Positions 21,566 through 32,126 of a stretch of DNA of 62,436 nucleotides are shown one piece after another (position 1 is the first letter of the stretch; each line of letters opens with the position of its first letter). The notes beneath the pieces are model-generated. The model did not search any database, was not told where the DNA came from, and worked only from the letters and a program-made list of their open reading frames with translations. Location of the stretch: assembly GCF_000330505.1 (NCBI RefSeq), contig NW_004440445.1, positions 410,539 through 472,974 of the forward strand. Reading direction: 5' to 3'. A program made the translations under genes and the position numbers. Source of the stretch: Entamoeba invadens IP1. Its lineage: Eukaryota; Evosea; Mastigamoebida; Endamoebidae.

Positions 21566-21955
21566 GGTGAATAAAGACTTTTGAGTTTCGATTTGTTGTT
21601 TTAGACAATTTTTCTTCAACACTTTTGGTGTTTTTTTTTATTTGGTTAAAATAAGTTTGACTTGCTTTATCGTTTTTTTAAATATTTTTAAAATTGTTTA
21701 ATTATAATTTTTATATTATATTTACTAGTAAATATTTTAGAATATAAATAGAATGTAAAAAATAAAAATTGGTGATGCTGTTACGAGATTTTTATACCCA
21801 ATTCCAAAAATGATGAAAAAAATAGAACAAGATGATGATTGGATTGAGTGAATCACTACTAAACCAGAAATTGTAATAATAAGAACTATTCAATGAAGTA
21901 TAAGAGAAAACAAGAAACAAAAGTCAAAAAGTCATTCACTTTTTTAAAGTCAAAG
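21566..21955. other. AT-rich intergenic region
   Basis: About 390 bases, A/T-rich, holding the RING gene upstream region and the 3' end of the next gene; nothing else recognised. Confidence 0.6.
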
Positions 21956-23049
21956 TCAATCAAATAACGATAAAAGCTTCCCAAGGCATTCCACATCCTC
22001 CTTCGAAATAAACGGCATGGCCTCTTCTTTGATATGTGTCGCGAGTATTTTTACTTGAAGCAACGTTGGGATGTGTTGTTCACTCTATTCATGAATTGAC
22101 ATTTTGAAAGTAAACACAAAGTTTGTAAATAACGAGATAATAACAAACAGAAATATTGTTTTGCACATATTGAAGGAATAAGGGCAACAACAATGATGCA
22201 TACCCATTCAACGATCCTTTTACCTGATCATACAACAGTTCCAAATTACTCAAAATAATGGCTACCGTGCCAACTGTAATAAAATTGGCGAGGGATAAAT
22301 GCCCCAAAATAATATTCATAAACTCACTCACAAATGGAGTAATTCCAAAGCCGTATCGTAAAATGACAATGCGGATGACCTCTTCAACACGCTCGATTTT
22401 GGTGATGAGGTCTTTTTTCTCCTCCCAACTTCCTCGTGGCGCTTCTGCTTTTTTCTTGTTATTTAGTTCGCTTAAATACGACGTGATTCTTTCCATTGTC
22501 AAATCTCCACATCTCAATCCTTGCAAGAAAGCTCTCTCCTTTTCGTTTTCGTTCGCAAACTGATGACTTGAGATTTTCTCAAAGAGATCACCCTTGACTT
22601 TTGAGGTCGCCAAAACGCCTTCCTCTATTCCAACTGTCCACGCAATCTCGATGATTTTTGCTGCATTTGTGCCCACAATAATTCCTAAATCCTAAAAGTC
22701 ACACATTTCTCCTCTCAATCTCGTTGTCACGTCCAAAACAACAAACCATCATCGCTAAAACCCTTGTTAGCGTCTCTTTCGAACACCCAACCCTAGTCAG
22801 TCTTGGAATCGCTAGGGTTTTGAGGAGATTTTGTCCCTCTCCACGAAAATGAGAGGTTGCATGCATACGTGTGATTAATGCCAGAACGGGCTCGATAACA
22901 CTCTCGGGGAGTGCTCTGACATACTGAACTATTAAATCGGATTTTTTCTCAAACCACTCGTCGCTGACATACTCGAGTGACGAAAAGTCGCTCTGGCATA
23001 AAGGGGGGAGTGTGCTATTTTCTATCACTATTTGCCTTGCCTGCTTCAT
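21956..23049 (-). CDS. Helical protein of unknown function, three exons
   Basis: Exons 23049-22747, 22691-22149 and 22084-21956, all phase 0, with introns of 55 and 64 bases (GTTTGT donors; TTTTAG and AATAG acceptors). The product is 324 residues. It is alpha-helical throughout, with a hydrophobic stretch around 230-250 (ITPFVSEFMNIILGHLSLAN) more like a buried helix bundle than a clear membrane span. The last exon (SEQHIPTLLQVKILATHIK and onward, ending LLSLFD) is absent from any single-frame reading. No family was recognised. It lies 119 bases downstream of the BRR2 gene on the same strand. Confidence 0.7.
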
Positions 23050-23168
23050 CTCTTCCTTAATAGTTTGTTCTTTCTTTTGATATTCTATTTTTAATTATAA
23101 ATGAATTAGATTATTTCATTCCGGTGTGTAACTAGTAAATAAACTATAAACCTAACCAATCAATAGAA

Positions 23169-26100
23169 TCAATCACATTCCATCTCATTGACATTGTTCA
23201 CAGCAAAAGTTCCTTGTTCTGTTGGTGTTAGCTTTTCTCCGTCAAACAAGACAAAACCCATCTCGACTAACTTGTTGATGACGCTCTCAACTAAACTAGA
23301 TAAGAACCCAGAGACGACACTCATCTCTCTTCCGTTGACGTTGTAGTAACTCGGGTTGTTCCTCATCCGCTTCAGTAAAAATGTGTTCGCGAAGAATGCG
23401 ATAGCGGATTGATAATCAAAGATATCACCAGACACTATTTCAGTGTTAAAAACGCGTACGAGAACATCAAATGTGTCATTCTCTTGTTCAATTAATCGAC
23501 TCTCGAGCGGCAGCGGTTCTTCGATAAATTTAATGAGTGACTCCCTCTTATTTGGCTCACAATACAATGTCACACTCTCCTTAATCAACCCGATGTATTT
23601 GACCAACAACTCAATATCAATGTCACTCCCACTTTTCTCCGATTTGAGGGTTCCCATCACAACGCCGATGTCAGACCTCTCGCGGAACGAATTCAGTTGG
23701 TCGATCGTCACAAGCAAAACACGGACAATCCCTTCTTTAAATACATTTTTGACAATAATTTCATCGTGTTCGGACATTTCGCTGTATACCATACACACAC
23801 CACTTTCAATCCCTTCGCGAAGGGTGTTATCTTCAAGAGGATATCGCTTGAGAACTTCAACAATCCGCTCGTCGTTTTTAATTTGTTGTTTTCGAGAAAG
23901 AGCGACATATTCCCGAGCAACGCGAATGACGTTTTTGTGGTTTGGAACACAAACAGTCACTGTTTTATTGCATTTCAAAGCATCGAAAACAATTTCTAAG
24001 GTCGGTTGGACCATTGCGGAAATTCGCATAAAAAACTCGCTTTGTCGCATGACCTCGACGCGCACATCGAGCGGCGCAACACGGCTTTGTGGGGAAAATG
24101 AGAATGCATTTCCAGTGGAGACGCCAAGCCAGTCGCGAAGACTTTTACTATCTCCAAGTGGAAGTGACAAGCACACCAGTCGCATTTGAAGTTGGTTGTT
24201 TTCCTTTTGGATGTGCTTAATTCGTGATATTAATACTTCGTACTCCACATCTTCTCCAATGTGTTGGATGTCATCCAACACGATTAATGCGATGTTCTCG
24301 AGAACGTTATGTTTCCTTTTGCACGTTTTGATGATCTTTTCAAAGTCGGAAACGGTGATGAAAATAACACCGCCAGAAATTATCTGTTCCTCAATTTTGT
24401 CAATTCCACTCTCAATGTCACGTACATAATTTCCAAACGCAGCTTGAAGAGCTTCAAACGCTTTTTGTGCGTCTTCCTCAAACGGGGATATGTATATAAC
24501 AGCTCTCTTCTCATCCGTCTTCAGCTGTTTCATGATCGCCAATTCAGCTATCAAAGTTTTCCCAGCACCACTATGAGCACCAACATACACAGAGTTGTTT
24601 GACTCGACAACAGATTGGAACACTTGTGTCTGAATTTCGTTGAGAAGTTTGAAAGGAAGTTTAACTTTTCCATCTAACCCCAATTCGTGGATGACAAATT
24701 GCGTGTCGAGGGCTTTGAGCGGGAGGACTTTTGTCGGTGTGATGAACTTCGTTGGCAAAATCAGTGTATCCATTCGAACCACACACGTCGACGTGCATTT
24801 CACAAACGAATCACTGACAACATAGACGAAGTAACTGAATGGCACAGGCTCGATAATTGGGACATACAATTCGAAGTCCAAACTCTTTGTTTTGTGATTC
24901 TCTTTCAGGACAAAGTACTGATACGACAATATGTTACTTCCGTCCATATCAACAACACAGAGCCAATACCCTTGTGAGTGTCCAAGAACTCTTTTATCGT
25001 ATTCAAAAAGTAACTCAACCTTCACATCGACTTTCAAAATCCCTCGACTGATCGGTTTGCCACAAGCAGATACCTTTACATTGGGAAACGAGTGTAATAA
25101 ATTGTATAACATATTCCCCTTGTTCGGTTGACGTATCAACTCACCAAGTTGTTCCGCAGTCAAGTCGCTCATTTGACTAAATGGAAATTCGACGCGTTCA
25201 AGTCGTTTACATAAATCAGACGGGACGCCGTGTAACTGTCTTAACGGGCATTGACTTCCAAACAGCCTTCGGTTGACACTGATCGATATTTCAAGCGCTT
25301 TTAAAGCTGGTTGTGCCCACCTCTTTAACAACAAAATTTCAAAAATCGATCGGAAGATTCTCGACGCATTTTGTGACACGTAAATGGTGTCTGCGGATAA
25401 GACATAGCCCGGCAATTGGAGTCTCCCAATATACGTCTGGAGCAAAATTCCAATTTTCGTTTCAGGGTCTTCTGCATTTCCCTTCAATGGAATTGGGACT
25501 TGCTGGAGCAACTTTTCAATTTCAGGCTTTTCGGTCTCTCTCACGGAAACGTACTTGAACTCGGACGACTTTGCAAATATCGAGACCAAGTCGATTTCGT
25601 TTGTGTTTCGTTTCAGGTTGTCGCTGATGTTTCTCATTGTTTCATTTGTCAAATAGTAGTACGACGCAATTTTACCAAGTTCAGTTGGTGCAAAACTTCG
25701 ATTTTTCTGGTCGTAGAGAATCAGTCCGTTCTTGTGGAGAATGGTTGCTGCAGAATGTATCAAATCCTTTCGTCTCCACTCGAGTGTGGGGTCGTTCTCA
25801 ATGTCTTTGTCATCAACAGAGTACATCTTTGGTGAACGCAAACAACAGATATAGTAATACGTCAACGACAGCCATTGCACGCCTTCGTCCATTGTTTTGA
25901 CATTCCCAGTGACAATTTCCGCGTTCAAACAGTCGATCAGCTTATTCACAAATTGCGACTCGATTGGGAGTTGTTGTGACAACAAAGACATATAGAAGAA
26001 CATCTCACGTTGGGTTGTGATGACATAGCCAGAACCTTCTTTATCAAACTGGGGACGACCAGCACGGCCCATCATTTGCATGATATCCATCGGGCTCAAT

Positions 26101-28499
26101 TCCTCCCAATGTCCAGCTTCGGGTGAATACACTTGAGTCCCTTTGATGATGACAGTGTGCGCCGGTAAGTTCACACCCCATGCAAGGGTTGCGGTACTCA
26201 CCAACACTTGGAGGTGGTTGTCTGCATACAAATCCTCGACAAGTCTTCGATCGTCTTTATTCATTCCAGCGTGGTGGATCCCAACACCAACCCGCACCAA
26301 CTCTTGTAACTCCGTGTTGTCAAATTTCGACGACTCTGAGCGCAGGACTTCTTCACTCGCTTTTTTATTCAAGAGGAAGTAGTGTAATATATTCTCTTCA
26401 ATTGCGCGCTCTTTGATGAATTTCGCGGTTTGTAAAGTGTCCTTTCGCGAGTGCACAAACACCAAAACTTGTTGTTTCCCCGCAGACTCTTTGATTATAT
26501 CAAACATGATACTATTCATCGTTCTATTTCGCTTGATTGGCTTCTTCTCAGTCACTCCAAAAAACGTTTGTTGTAAAGGAACTGGTCTGTACTCCCCACC
26601 AAAGACAAAAATGTTCTCCTTTTTACACCCCAAGAACAGTCCAACGTCTTGACAGTTTGGAAGTGTTGCACTCAACCCAACCAGTCGTATATTTCGTGAC
26701 TGATACTCAATGTATTTCTTTACTCTCGCAACTAAAGCTTCAATGACTGGTCCACGCGTGTCATGAAGCAAATGGATTTCATCGATAATGACCAATTTCA
26801 ATTCTTCAAATATCCCATGCCCATTCGCACTCCCTACACCGCCCGTCTTTCGACTGATAACATCGATCTTCTCCGGTGTTGCAACTATAACTTGCGTGGT
26901 ACTCAATTCCCCTTTACTCAACGTGGAATCACCAGACATCTCCCCCACTTGCAACCCAAGCTTCTCCAATTTCCCTCGAAAAGTCCCCACCATTTCTTGG
27001 ACCAACGACTTCATTGGTGCTATGTATATCACTTTGAACTTCTCGTTGTTCTCAACAGCTTGCTTGTAGCATTCCAAAATCGCCATCAACGCTACTGTCG
27101 TTTTCCCGGCCCCTGTAGGAGCACACACTAACACGTTATCGTCCGTTAAAAAGACCGAGTTGTACACTTTGCTTTGCATGCGATTCAAGTATTTCAACGG
27201 GTTCATCGCGGACTTAGCCCACTCTGGAAATTTGGAAATGGGTACCAGATCAACGGTTGGACCTGTTGGGAGTGTCATTGGAATATCAACGCGGGTGTAC
27301 TCTGCAGTGTCCGTTCTCACCGTGTTCTCAGGGAAAGTTGCTTGTTGTTTTGACATGAAGTGACTCCCGTCGCCAAAACTCAAACTCTCAAAATCGACAA
27401 TTTTCAGTTTGCGAGTGTATTGCCCCGCGTCGTTTTCCTCGTTCATTTTTCTCTTGTTTTCGTCGTAGTTCTCTGCACTTGAATGTTTTAATGTCGAAGG
27501 CAATTTAAGACGGATCGCGTCTCTTATCTCGTCTGTTGGTGCACGCGACATTGCAATTCGTCCAACAATTTCTTCTCGATTTCTCACGATAACAGACACA
27601 GTGGTATAATTCTCCTCTCCCAAAACACCAACAATCAACTGTTGGGCTTGTCCGTCATTCAGACTTGTATTTCCTAAGATCTTTTCGACTTTAAAACATC
27701 TGTCTTTCGCTTCTTCTTCGTCTTTGAATATACTTTTCATTGTATTAAGAAGGTACTCCGCGTCTATTTCGATACCATCTCCTTCCAAATTTTCAACTTC
27801 CATTTTGATTTCATTCTCCTCACTCTCTTGCTCCTCATAAACAACATCCTCTTCACTCTCTTCATCACCAATAATAGGTACAACGTCTTCTTTATTCTCT
27901 TCTTCGTTCTCTTCATTATCTTCTTTGACATAATCAGTGAGTAAGTTACTTGATTGCAACATCTCGGTAAACGCTTCTTCACTTATTGAACTGTCGATTT
28001 CCTTTTTGAGTTTATCGTACTTCTCCGTTGGTGTTCCTTCAGTTTTCAAAATGTCGATCACGTCTTGCGTCGCACTTCGAATGAACGCGTACGGTTTGTC
28101 GCTGAAGATTATTTGGACTAATGAAAGAATCTTGGCATGCTCTTCTTTTGTCTCTTTCGTCGTCGGGACATAGCCACCAACGTCATCCGCATCATATACT
28201 TTACGCCGACGTTTCGGAGCATACTCCACTTTCTCCTCGGCTTGTGGATGCGCCTCTTTCATTTTTGCAATTAAGTCGCGTGGGTCTGTCCGCATCGCTT
28301 TGTCACCCATCATCTCTTTTGTGATTTTCCCGTACAGGGACTCGGCTTCTCCTGTCGGCTCGTTAGTATTTGGCCGACGTCCTTTTCGATTGCTTATCAC
28401 TAAATTGTTGTCGATACGAGTTCTCCAAGCGTTCTTTCTGTCTTGTGCCTCCTCTTCATTAAGACCAGTTGTTTGGTATAGATCGACTATATGAGCCAT
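23169..28499 (-). CDS. BRR2: U5 snRNP helicase BRR2, C-terminally shortened
   Basis: 1776 residues, one exon. The N-terminus has the BRR2 signature NEPTGEAESLYGK and MGDKAMRT, then acidic linkers. The first cassette is complete: APTGAGKT (460-467), DEIH (573-576), SATLP (610-614), motif VI QMMGRAGRPQFD (808-819), winged helix and Sec63 unit (about 940-1245). BRR2 unwinds U4/U6 to activate the spliceosome. The second cassette keeps AHSGAGKT (1308-1315) but has DDIQ for motif II, lacks a recognisable motif VI, and the protein stops after its winged helix without the second Sec63 unit found in BRR2 of about 2150 residues. The stop is followed by only 119 bases before the next gene, so the missing part is not nearby. 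Confidence 0.95.
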   Translation of the reverse strand: MAHIVDLYQTTGLNEEEAQDRKNAWRTRIDNNLVISNRKGRRPNTNEPTGEAESLYGKITKEMMGDKAMRTDPRDLIAKMKEAHPQAEEKVEYAPKRRRKVYDADDVGGYVPTTKETKEEHAKILSLVQIIFSDKPYAFIRSATQDVIDILKTEGTPTEKYDKLKKEIDSSISEEAFTEMLQSSNLLTDYVKEDNEENEEENKEDVVPIIGDEESEEDVVYEEQESEENEIKMEVENLEGDGIEIDAEYLLNTMKSIFKDEEEAKDRCFKVEKILGNTSLNDGQAQQLIVGVLGEENYTTVSVIVRNREEIVGRIAMSRAPTDEIRDAIRLKLPSTLKHSSAENYDENKRKMNEENDAGQYTRKLKIVDFESLSFGDGSHFMSKQQATFPENTVRTDTAEYTRVDIPMTLPTGPTVDLVPISKFPEWAKSAMNPLKYLNRMQSKVYNSVFLTDDNVLVCAPTGAGKTTVALMAILECYKQAVENNEKFKVIYIAPMKSLVQEMVGTFRGKLEKLGLQVGEMSGDSTLSKGELSTTQVIVATPEKIDVISRKTGGVGSANGHGIFEELKLVIIDEIHLLHDTRGPVIEALVARVKKYIEYQSRNIRLVGLSATLPNCQDVGLFLGCKKENIFVFGGEYRPVPLQQTFFGVTEKKPIKRNRTMNSIMFDIIKESAGKQQVLVFVHSRKDTLQTAKFIKERAIEENILHYFLLNKKASEEVLRSESSKFDNTELQELVRVGVGIHHAGMNKDDRRLVEDLYADNHLQVLVSTATLAWGVNLPAHTVIIKGTQVYSPEAGHWEELSPMDIMQMMGRAGRPQFDKEGSGYVITTQREMFFYMSLLSQQLPIESQFVNKLIDCLNAEIVTGNVKTMDEGVQWLSLTYYYICCLRSPKMYSVDDKDIENDPTLEWRRKDLIHSAATILHKNGLILYDQKNRSFAPTELGKIASYYYLTNETMRNISDNLKRNTNEIDLVSIFAKSSEFKYVSVRETEKPEIEKLLQQVPIPLKGNAEDPETKIGILLQTYIGRLQLPGYVLSADTIYVSQNASRIFRSIFEILLLKRWAQPALKALEISISVNRRLFGSQCPLRQLHGVPSDLCKRLERVEFPFSQMSDLTAEQLGELIRQPNKGNMLYNLLHSFPNVKVSACGKPISRGILKVDVKVELLFEYDKRVLGHSQGYWLCVVDMDGSNILSYQYFVLKENHKTKSLDFELYVPIIEPVPFSYFVYVVSDSFVKCTSTCVVRMDTLILPTKFITPTKVLPLKALDTQFVIHELGLDGKVKLPFKLLNEIQTQVFQSVVESNNSVYVGAHSGAGKTLIAELAIMKQLKTDEKRAVIYISPFEEDAQKAFEALQAAFGNYVRDIESGIDKIEEQIISGGVIFITVSDFEKIIKTCKRKHNVLENIALIVLDDIQHIGEDVEYEVLISRIKHIQKENNQLQMRLVCLSLPLGDSKSLRDWLGVSTGNAFSFSPQSRVAPLDVRVEVMRQSEFFMRISAMVQPTLEIVFDALKCNKTVTVCVPNHKNVIRVAREYVALSRKQQIKNDERIVEVLKRYPLEDNTLREGIESGVCMVYSEMSEHDEIIVKNVFKEGIVRVLLVTIDQLNSFRERSDIGVVMGTLKSEKSGSDIDIELLVKYIGLIKESVTLYCEPNKRESLIKFIEEPLPLESRLIEQENDTFDVLVRVFNTEIVSGDIFDYQSAIAFFANTFLLKRMRNNPSYYNVNGREMSVVSGFLSSLVESVINKLVEMGFVLFDGEKLTPTEQGTFAVNNVNEMECD

Positions 28500-29312
28500 T
28501 GTACTATATAATTAGTTAAGTTCGTCATTTCCTCAAAAAATTATTATTAATTTTTTAATAATTTTTTTACTATAATACATTTGTTATTTCGAATAGTAAT
28601 ATATAGTATTCAAATTCTTTTGTCTCATTTTTTTTTGTTTAAATAAAGAATAATAAAATAATTATATATTGTATTGTACAATTTAGAATAATAAATTAAT
28701 TATATAATAAGTAGTACAAACTATATTTATAATCCCGAGATAATACATAAAAGGAGGTTGTTTGTATTAAAATAGAAAATAAAAAACCAACGTGTGTATA
28801 TTGCACATAAAATAAACTTTTTTGAACCAAATTATTTCTTTTAATTACCACATATAATTTTTATAAATTTACATAAATTGAAATCCCGCTATTTTATATT
28901 AAAAAATTGCTGAAATAAACAAAAAAAGTCGTAACAATACCCACTCAAAAAATTTTCAATGAATAAATTTAGTTTACCTACAAGAAGTATTTCATTGTAT
29001 TGGTAATGAAATTTATTAATTATATTATAATATACTATAGTAAAATAGTAATGTTTAATGATCAAGTTTGTATTGCAGTGTGTTTGCCATTTGTTGACTT
29101 AAAACACAAAAGAATCAATTTTTCTCTTTGAACCCACGAACTATACATATTAGTTTTTAAAACTATAACCAAACAATTTATAAATACATTCCCGACTTCT
29201 TTCATTCAAAAGACCCAAAATATCATTTCAAAGGAATCAAGTTTCTCATCCAAAATTACTTTTTTATATTTCTTTATTCGCCTCAAAAAGTTTCGAACAA
29301 CAAAACCACACA
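28500..29312. other. Divergent promoter region
   Basis: About 810 bases between BRR2 (minus) and the next plus-strand gene; very A/T-rich, no gene or repeat recognised. Confidence 0.6.
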
Positions 29313-29846
29313 ATGCTCATTGTTTTTATGTTACCTCTGGTGTTATCTCTTCGTTGTCAAATTACAACGAAGTACACATTTGTACGTGGGACAACTACAA
29401 TACCACTCCCTTCTGTTCATTATCCCCATATCACTTTTACGCCAGAGCTTGACGGGACGTTTTTTATATCACAGACAGAGACCGGCTCGGAGATTTATGT
29501 GACTGTGTTAAGACCACAAGACATTACTGTTTGTGTGGTCGAGACTGACGACACACCATCGCGACTTACAGCAAAAGTGTTTTCACTGAATTACGTGTTG
29601 AAGTCGATTGTCCCTGGAATTCCTCTTTATTTTGTGTTAGTAGCGATTGTGTTTATTATTGTGATATTTATTATGTTGATCAAAGCCTTTGGGTATGTCG
29701 TCGCCACCGTTACCGACGTTTATTTCAATCAAGGAAAAAGACTCGAAAAGTATTTCAATGACAAGTTTGGGATCAGCCACGATGAACTTGTCGCATTTTT
29801 AATACACAAAGGTGTTGTTCAAGAAAACGCAGAGTATCTCATGTGA
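29313..29846 (+). CDS. Small type I membrane protein of unknown function
   Basis: 177 residues. A signal peptide (about 1-13), a compact beta-rich extracellular region of about 85 residues with two cysteines (C15, C74), a single membrane span (about 104-123) and a 50-residue cytosolic tail (FNQGKRLEKYFNDKFGIS and onward). The layout resembles an adaptor or cargo-type single-pass protein. No sequons for N-glycosylation and no known domain were seen. The family is not recognised. Confidence 0.6.
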   Translation: MLIVFMLPLVLSLRCQITTKYTFVRGTTTIPLPSVHYPHITFTPELDGTFFISQTETGSEIYVTVLRPQDITVCVVETDDTPSRLTAKVFSLNYVLKSIVPGIPLYFVLVAIVFIIVIFIMLIKAFGYVVATVTDVYFNQGKRLEKYFNDKFGISHDELVAFLIHKGVVQENAEYLM

Positions 29847-30040
29847 GAAATACTTCTGGTATGTATTCTGTATTCTTTTACTTTATATTGACTCATTCGA
29901 TTCTTTAAAATGTTTTATATAGATTATAATTATGATTAATTATTCATATAATTAATTATTAATTATATATAATTATTATAGAATTAACTATTATTAAGTA
30001 TTTTTAATAGTTAATATAGTAAAAATGAACTAAAAATGAC

Positions 30041-30670
30041 TTAATGAGACTCGAAGTACTTTTTCATATTAGCAAGTCGTGTTGCGTCTTCCTTCTTTGA
30101 TGAACTCACGGCAATGGATACTACACTCCCTTTGGGGTCAACTTCCAAGACTCTTTCTATGGAGCATCCGCCTTCTTTTGGTGTGAATTTCATACCAAAG
30201 AACTTGAGTCCTCTCACATAACCTTTTCCAACAGTATCACACTTTGGATAGTTGATACTTCTGCTTATGATGTAGTAGACACCATTCTCCTCATACTCAA
30301 GTTCAACGGAAATAAATTCACGAGCAGCTACAGGCCATGGAGCACTGTTAACTTGTTTGGTCACATTGATGTCACCAATTTTTTCAATGACTTCGTTGGA
30401 CACAAGTCCCTTGTCGTAGTTGTGAATTTCATCAACTGTAGCTTTGGTTACCTTTTCAAAAAAGGCCTGTGGTGTTAATTTGGAGTCTGTTTTTGTTAAG
30501 ATGAAGTGGTGGTAATTGTTAGATGGCTTGTCATAAACTTGGACGTCGCCTTTAGATGTCTCTGTCCAATTTTCAGCCAAAATGTCTGCAAACCACTTCT
30601 TGGCCGTGTCGGAGGCTGTCTTGAAATCGGCCTCAGTTGAGCAAGTCTGGAGTTCTTGAATGGTTGCCAT
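30041..30670 (-). CDS. START-domain lipid-binding protein
   Basis: 209 residues, essentially one START domain (about 20-205). Conserved features include VTKQVNSAPWPVAAREF (the START core strand pair), YYIISRSINYPKC and a C-terminal helix with KKEDATRLANMKKYF. START proteins bind sterols, phospholipids or ceramides in a deep pocket and carry them between membranes or act as sensors. There is no signal peptide or membrane anchor, so the protein is cytosolic. A TATATAAG box lies 31-40 bases upstream of the ATG. The ligand cannot be predicted. Confidence 0.85.
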   Translation of the reverse strand: MATIQELQTCSTEADFKTASDTAKKWFADILAENWTETSKGDVQVYDKPSNNYHHFILTKTDSKLTPQAFFEKVTKATVDEIHNYDKGLVSNEVIEKIGDINVTKQVNSAPWPVAAREFISVELEYEENGVYYIISRSINYPKCDTVGKGYVRGLKFFGMKFTPKEGGCSIERVLEVDPKGSVVSIAVSSSKKEDATRLANMKKYFESH

Positions 30671-31478
30671 TGTAAGGGTGAGTGTAGCTCTTGAATTTGG
30701 CTTATATAGGAGAGACAGAGACCTTTGTAAATATTTTTAATCGATTTAACTTTACAGTGATGAATTTTTTAACACTGGTTGTCAAGAATTAGTGGAAGAA
30801 AACGGGATATTACGGTAAAGAGTTTTATATATTTAAACTTTTTTAAATTATGTTTTAGTAATTTGTTCAATTAAACAATTTTTAAAAGGTTAAATGAACT
30901 ATTTATTGAAGTATCTAATGATAGAAAATGTTATTTGAAATTCCGAGGTGTTTGGGTAGAATTTAACAACACGTTGGTATTGATAAAGACACGTGTTTTG
31001 TTTAATTTGTTATTTAGTTTTTGTATCGTATTTAAAACTACATTTAAACAGGCAATGTGACTGTCCCTTTTTGAATGTTAGTGTATGTAATTTGTGCCAA
31101 ATGTAATTTCTAAATTTATGTTTTTGATTAAAAATAACAAACTATTAAATACCATTAAAAGTATTTTCATATACTCTTAATTGGGGCAAGCCATTTTTTT
31201 CACATAGTCATCGCCTGATTAGACTAATATGTTTTTGAGTGTATGCGGTTTAAATTTTGCTTCCACAGACACTTTATACAATGTAGGTCAATAACTTTAA
31301 ACTTTATGTCAGAATTTTAAAGACACATTGAAACATCAATAAATTTTCCAGCCTTGAGTGTATTGTTGTTCCGTTTGTGTTAATCACAAGTTGTCATGGT
31401 ATCAAGTAAGATCGATTGTTTGAGAAACGTGGCGGAAACAAATTTAAACAAAAAGAAAAAAAGAAAACTATAAAAAAC
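30671..31478. other. Divergent intergenic region
   Basis: About 800 bases between the START gene (minus) and a small membrane protein gene (plus). Mixed A/T-rich sequence, no recognisable gene besides the promoter above. Confidence 0.6.
30701..30710 (-). promoter_or_regulatory. TATA box of START-domain gene
   Basis: Minus strand CCTATATAAG, 31-40 bases upstream of the start codon. Confidence 0.6.
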
Positions 31479-31691
31479 ATGTCATTCCTTCCCTTCTCAA
31501 ATGTGACAGAAGAATCTGAAGAGGTGATTGTCCTGAATTTCAACGAAAAACAGATTCAGCCCGTCCTCATCGAGTCGCATTCCAACCCAAAGACGATGGC
31601 CTTTGGCTGTTGTCTCTTTTTCGTAGTGTTTTGTTTTATTAACACTGTTATTGGTATTCTTCTTTGGCGTTATTCCAACGCCAAAATTTAA
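31479..31691 (+). CDS. Small single-span membrane protein
   Basis: 70 residues from the first in-frame ATG. An acidic 35-residue N-terminal part (SFLPFSNVTEESEEVIVLNF) precedes one hydrophobic segment (about 41-63, with GCCLFFVVFC) and a short basic tail (WRYSNAKI). With no signal peptide it would be a tail-anchored or type III protein. The frame continues upstream without an ATG. Base composition is less A/T-rich than its flanks, which supports coding, but no homologue is recognised. Confidence 0.45.
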   Translation: MSFLPFSNVTEESEEVIVLNFNEKQIQPVLIESHSNPKTMAFGCCLFFVVFCFINTVIGILLWRYSNAKI

Positions 31692-32126
31692 ATGTATTTC
31701 TTACTTTCTTTCCCATTTCATTTCTTTAAGATTTATTTTAGTTCTTTTTATATTAAATTAAACTAAATCTGTTGTATATATTGGGATTGTATCAAGTCAC
31801 TTTTTCTTATAAATTTTACTTTAATTAACTAAATTATATTGTATAATTATTCCATTTATTATTAAGTTTCCATTTAAATTTATTATAAATTAATAATAAT
31901 AAATGTTTTTGTTTAAATATTCTTCTAATTAAATTTTTCATTTTTTACTTTAAAAACAGGTTGTTCTCAAAACTATATTTCAATTAATAACTCTAATTTA
32001 TATTCAGAATAATTAGAAATGAATTATAATAAAACTATAAATTCAGTGTCAATTGAAAAGGATAAGAAGAATATAAGTTATAAAAACAGGGTGTCGCTGA
32101 TATTGCGAGCCCGTCGGGAACGCGAC
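31692..32126. other. AT-rich convergent spacer
   Basis: About 435 bases, A/T-rich. A short plus-strand open frame at 32019-32207 overlaps the end of the next gene antisense and is not called. Confidence 0.6.

Noticed and set aside
23443..24189. 248-codon plus-strand frame opposite BRR2
   Set aside because: Antisense to the conserved second helicase cassette; Ser/Thr-rich composition typical of shadow frames.
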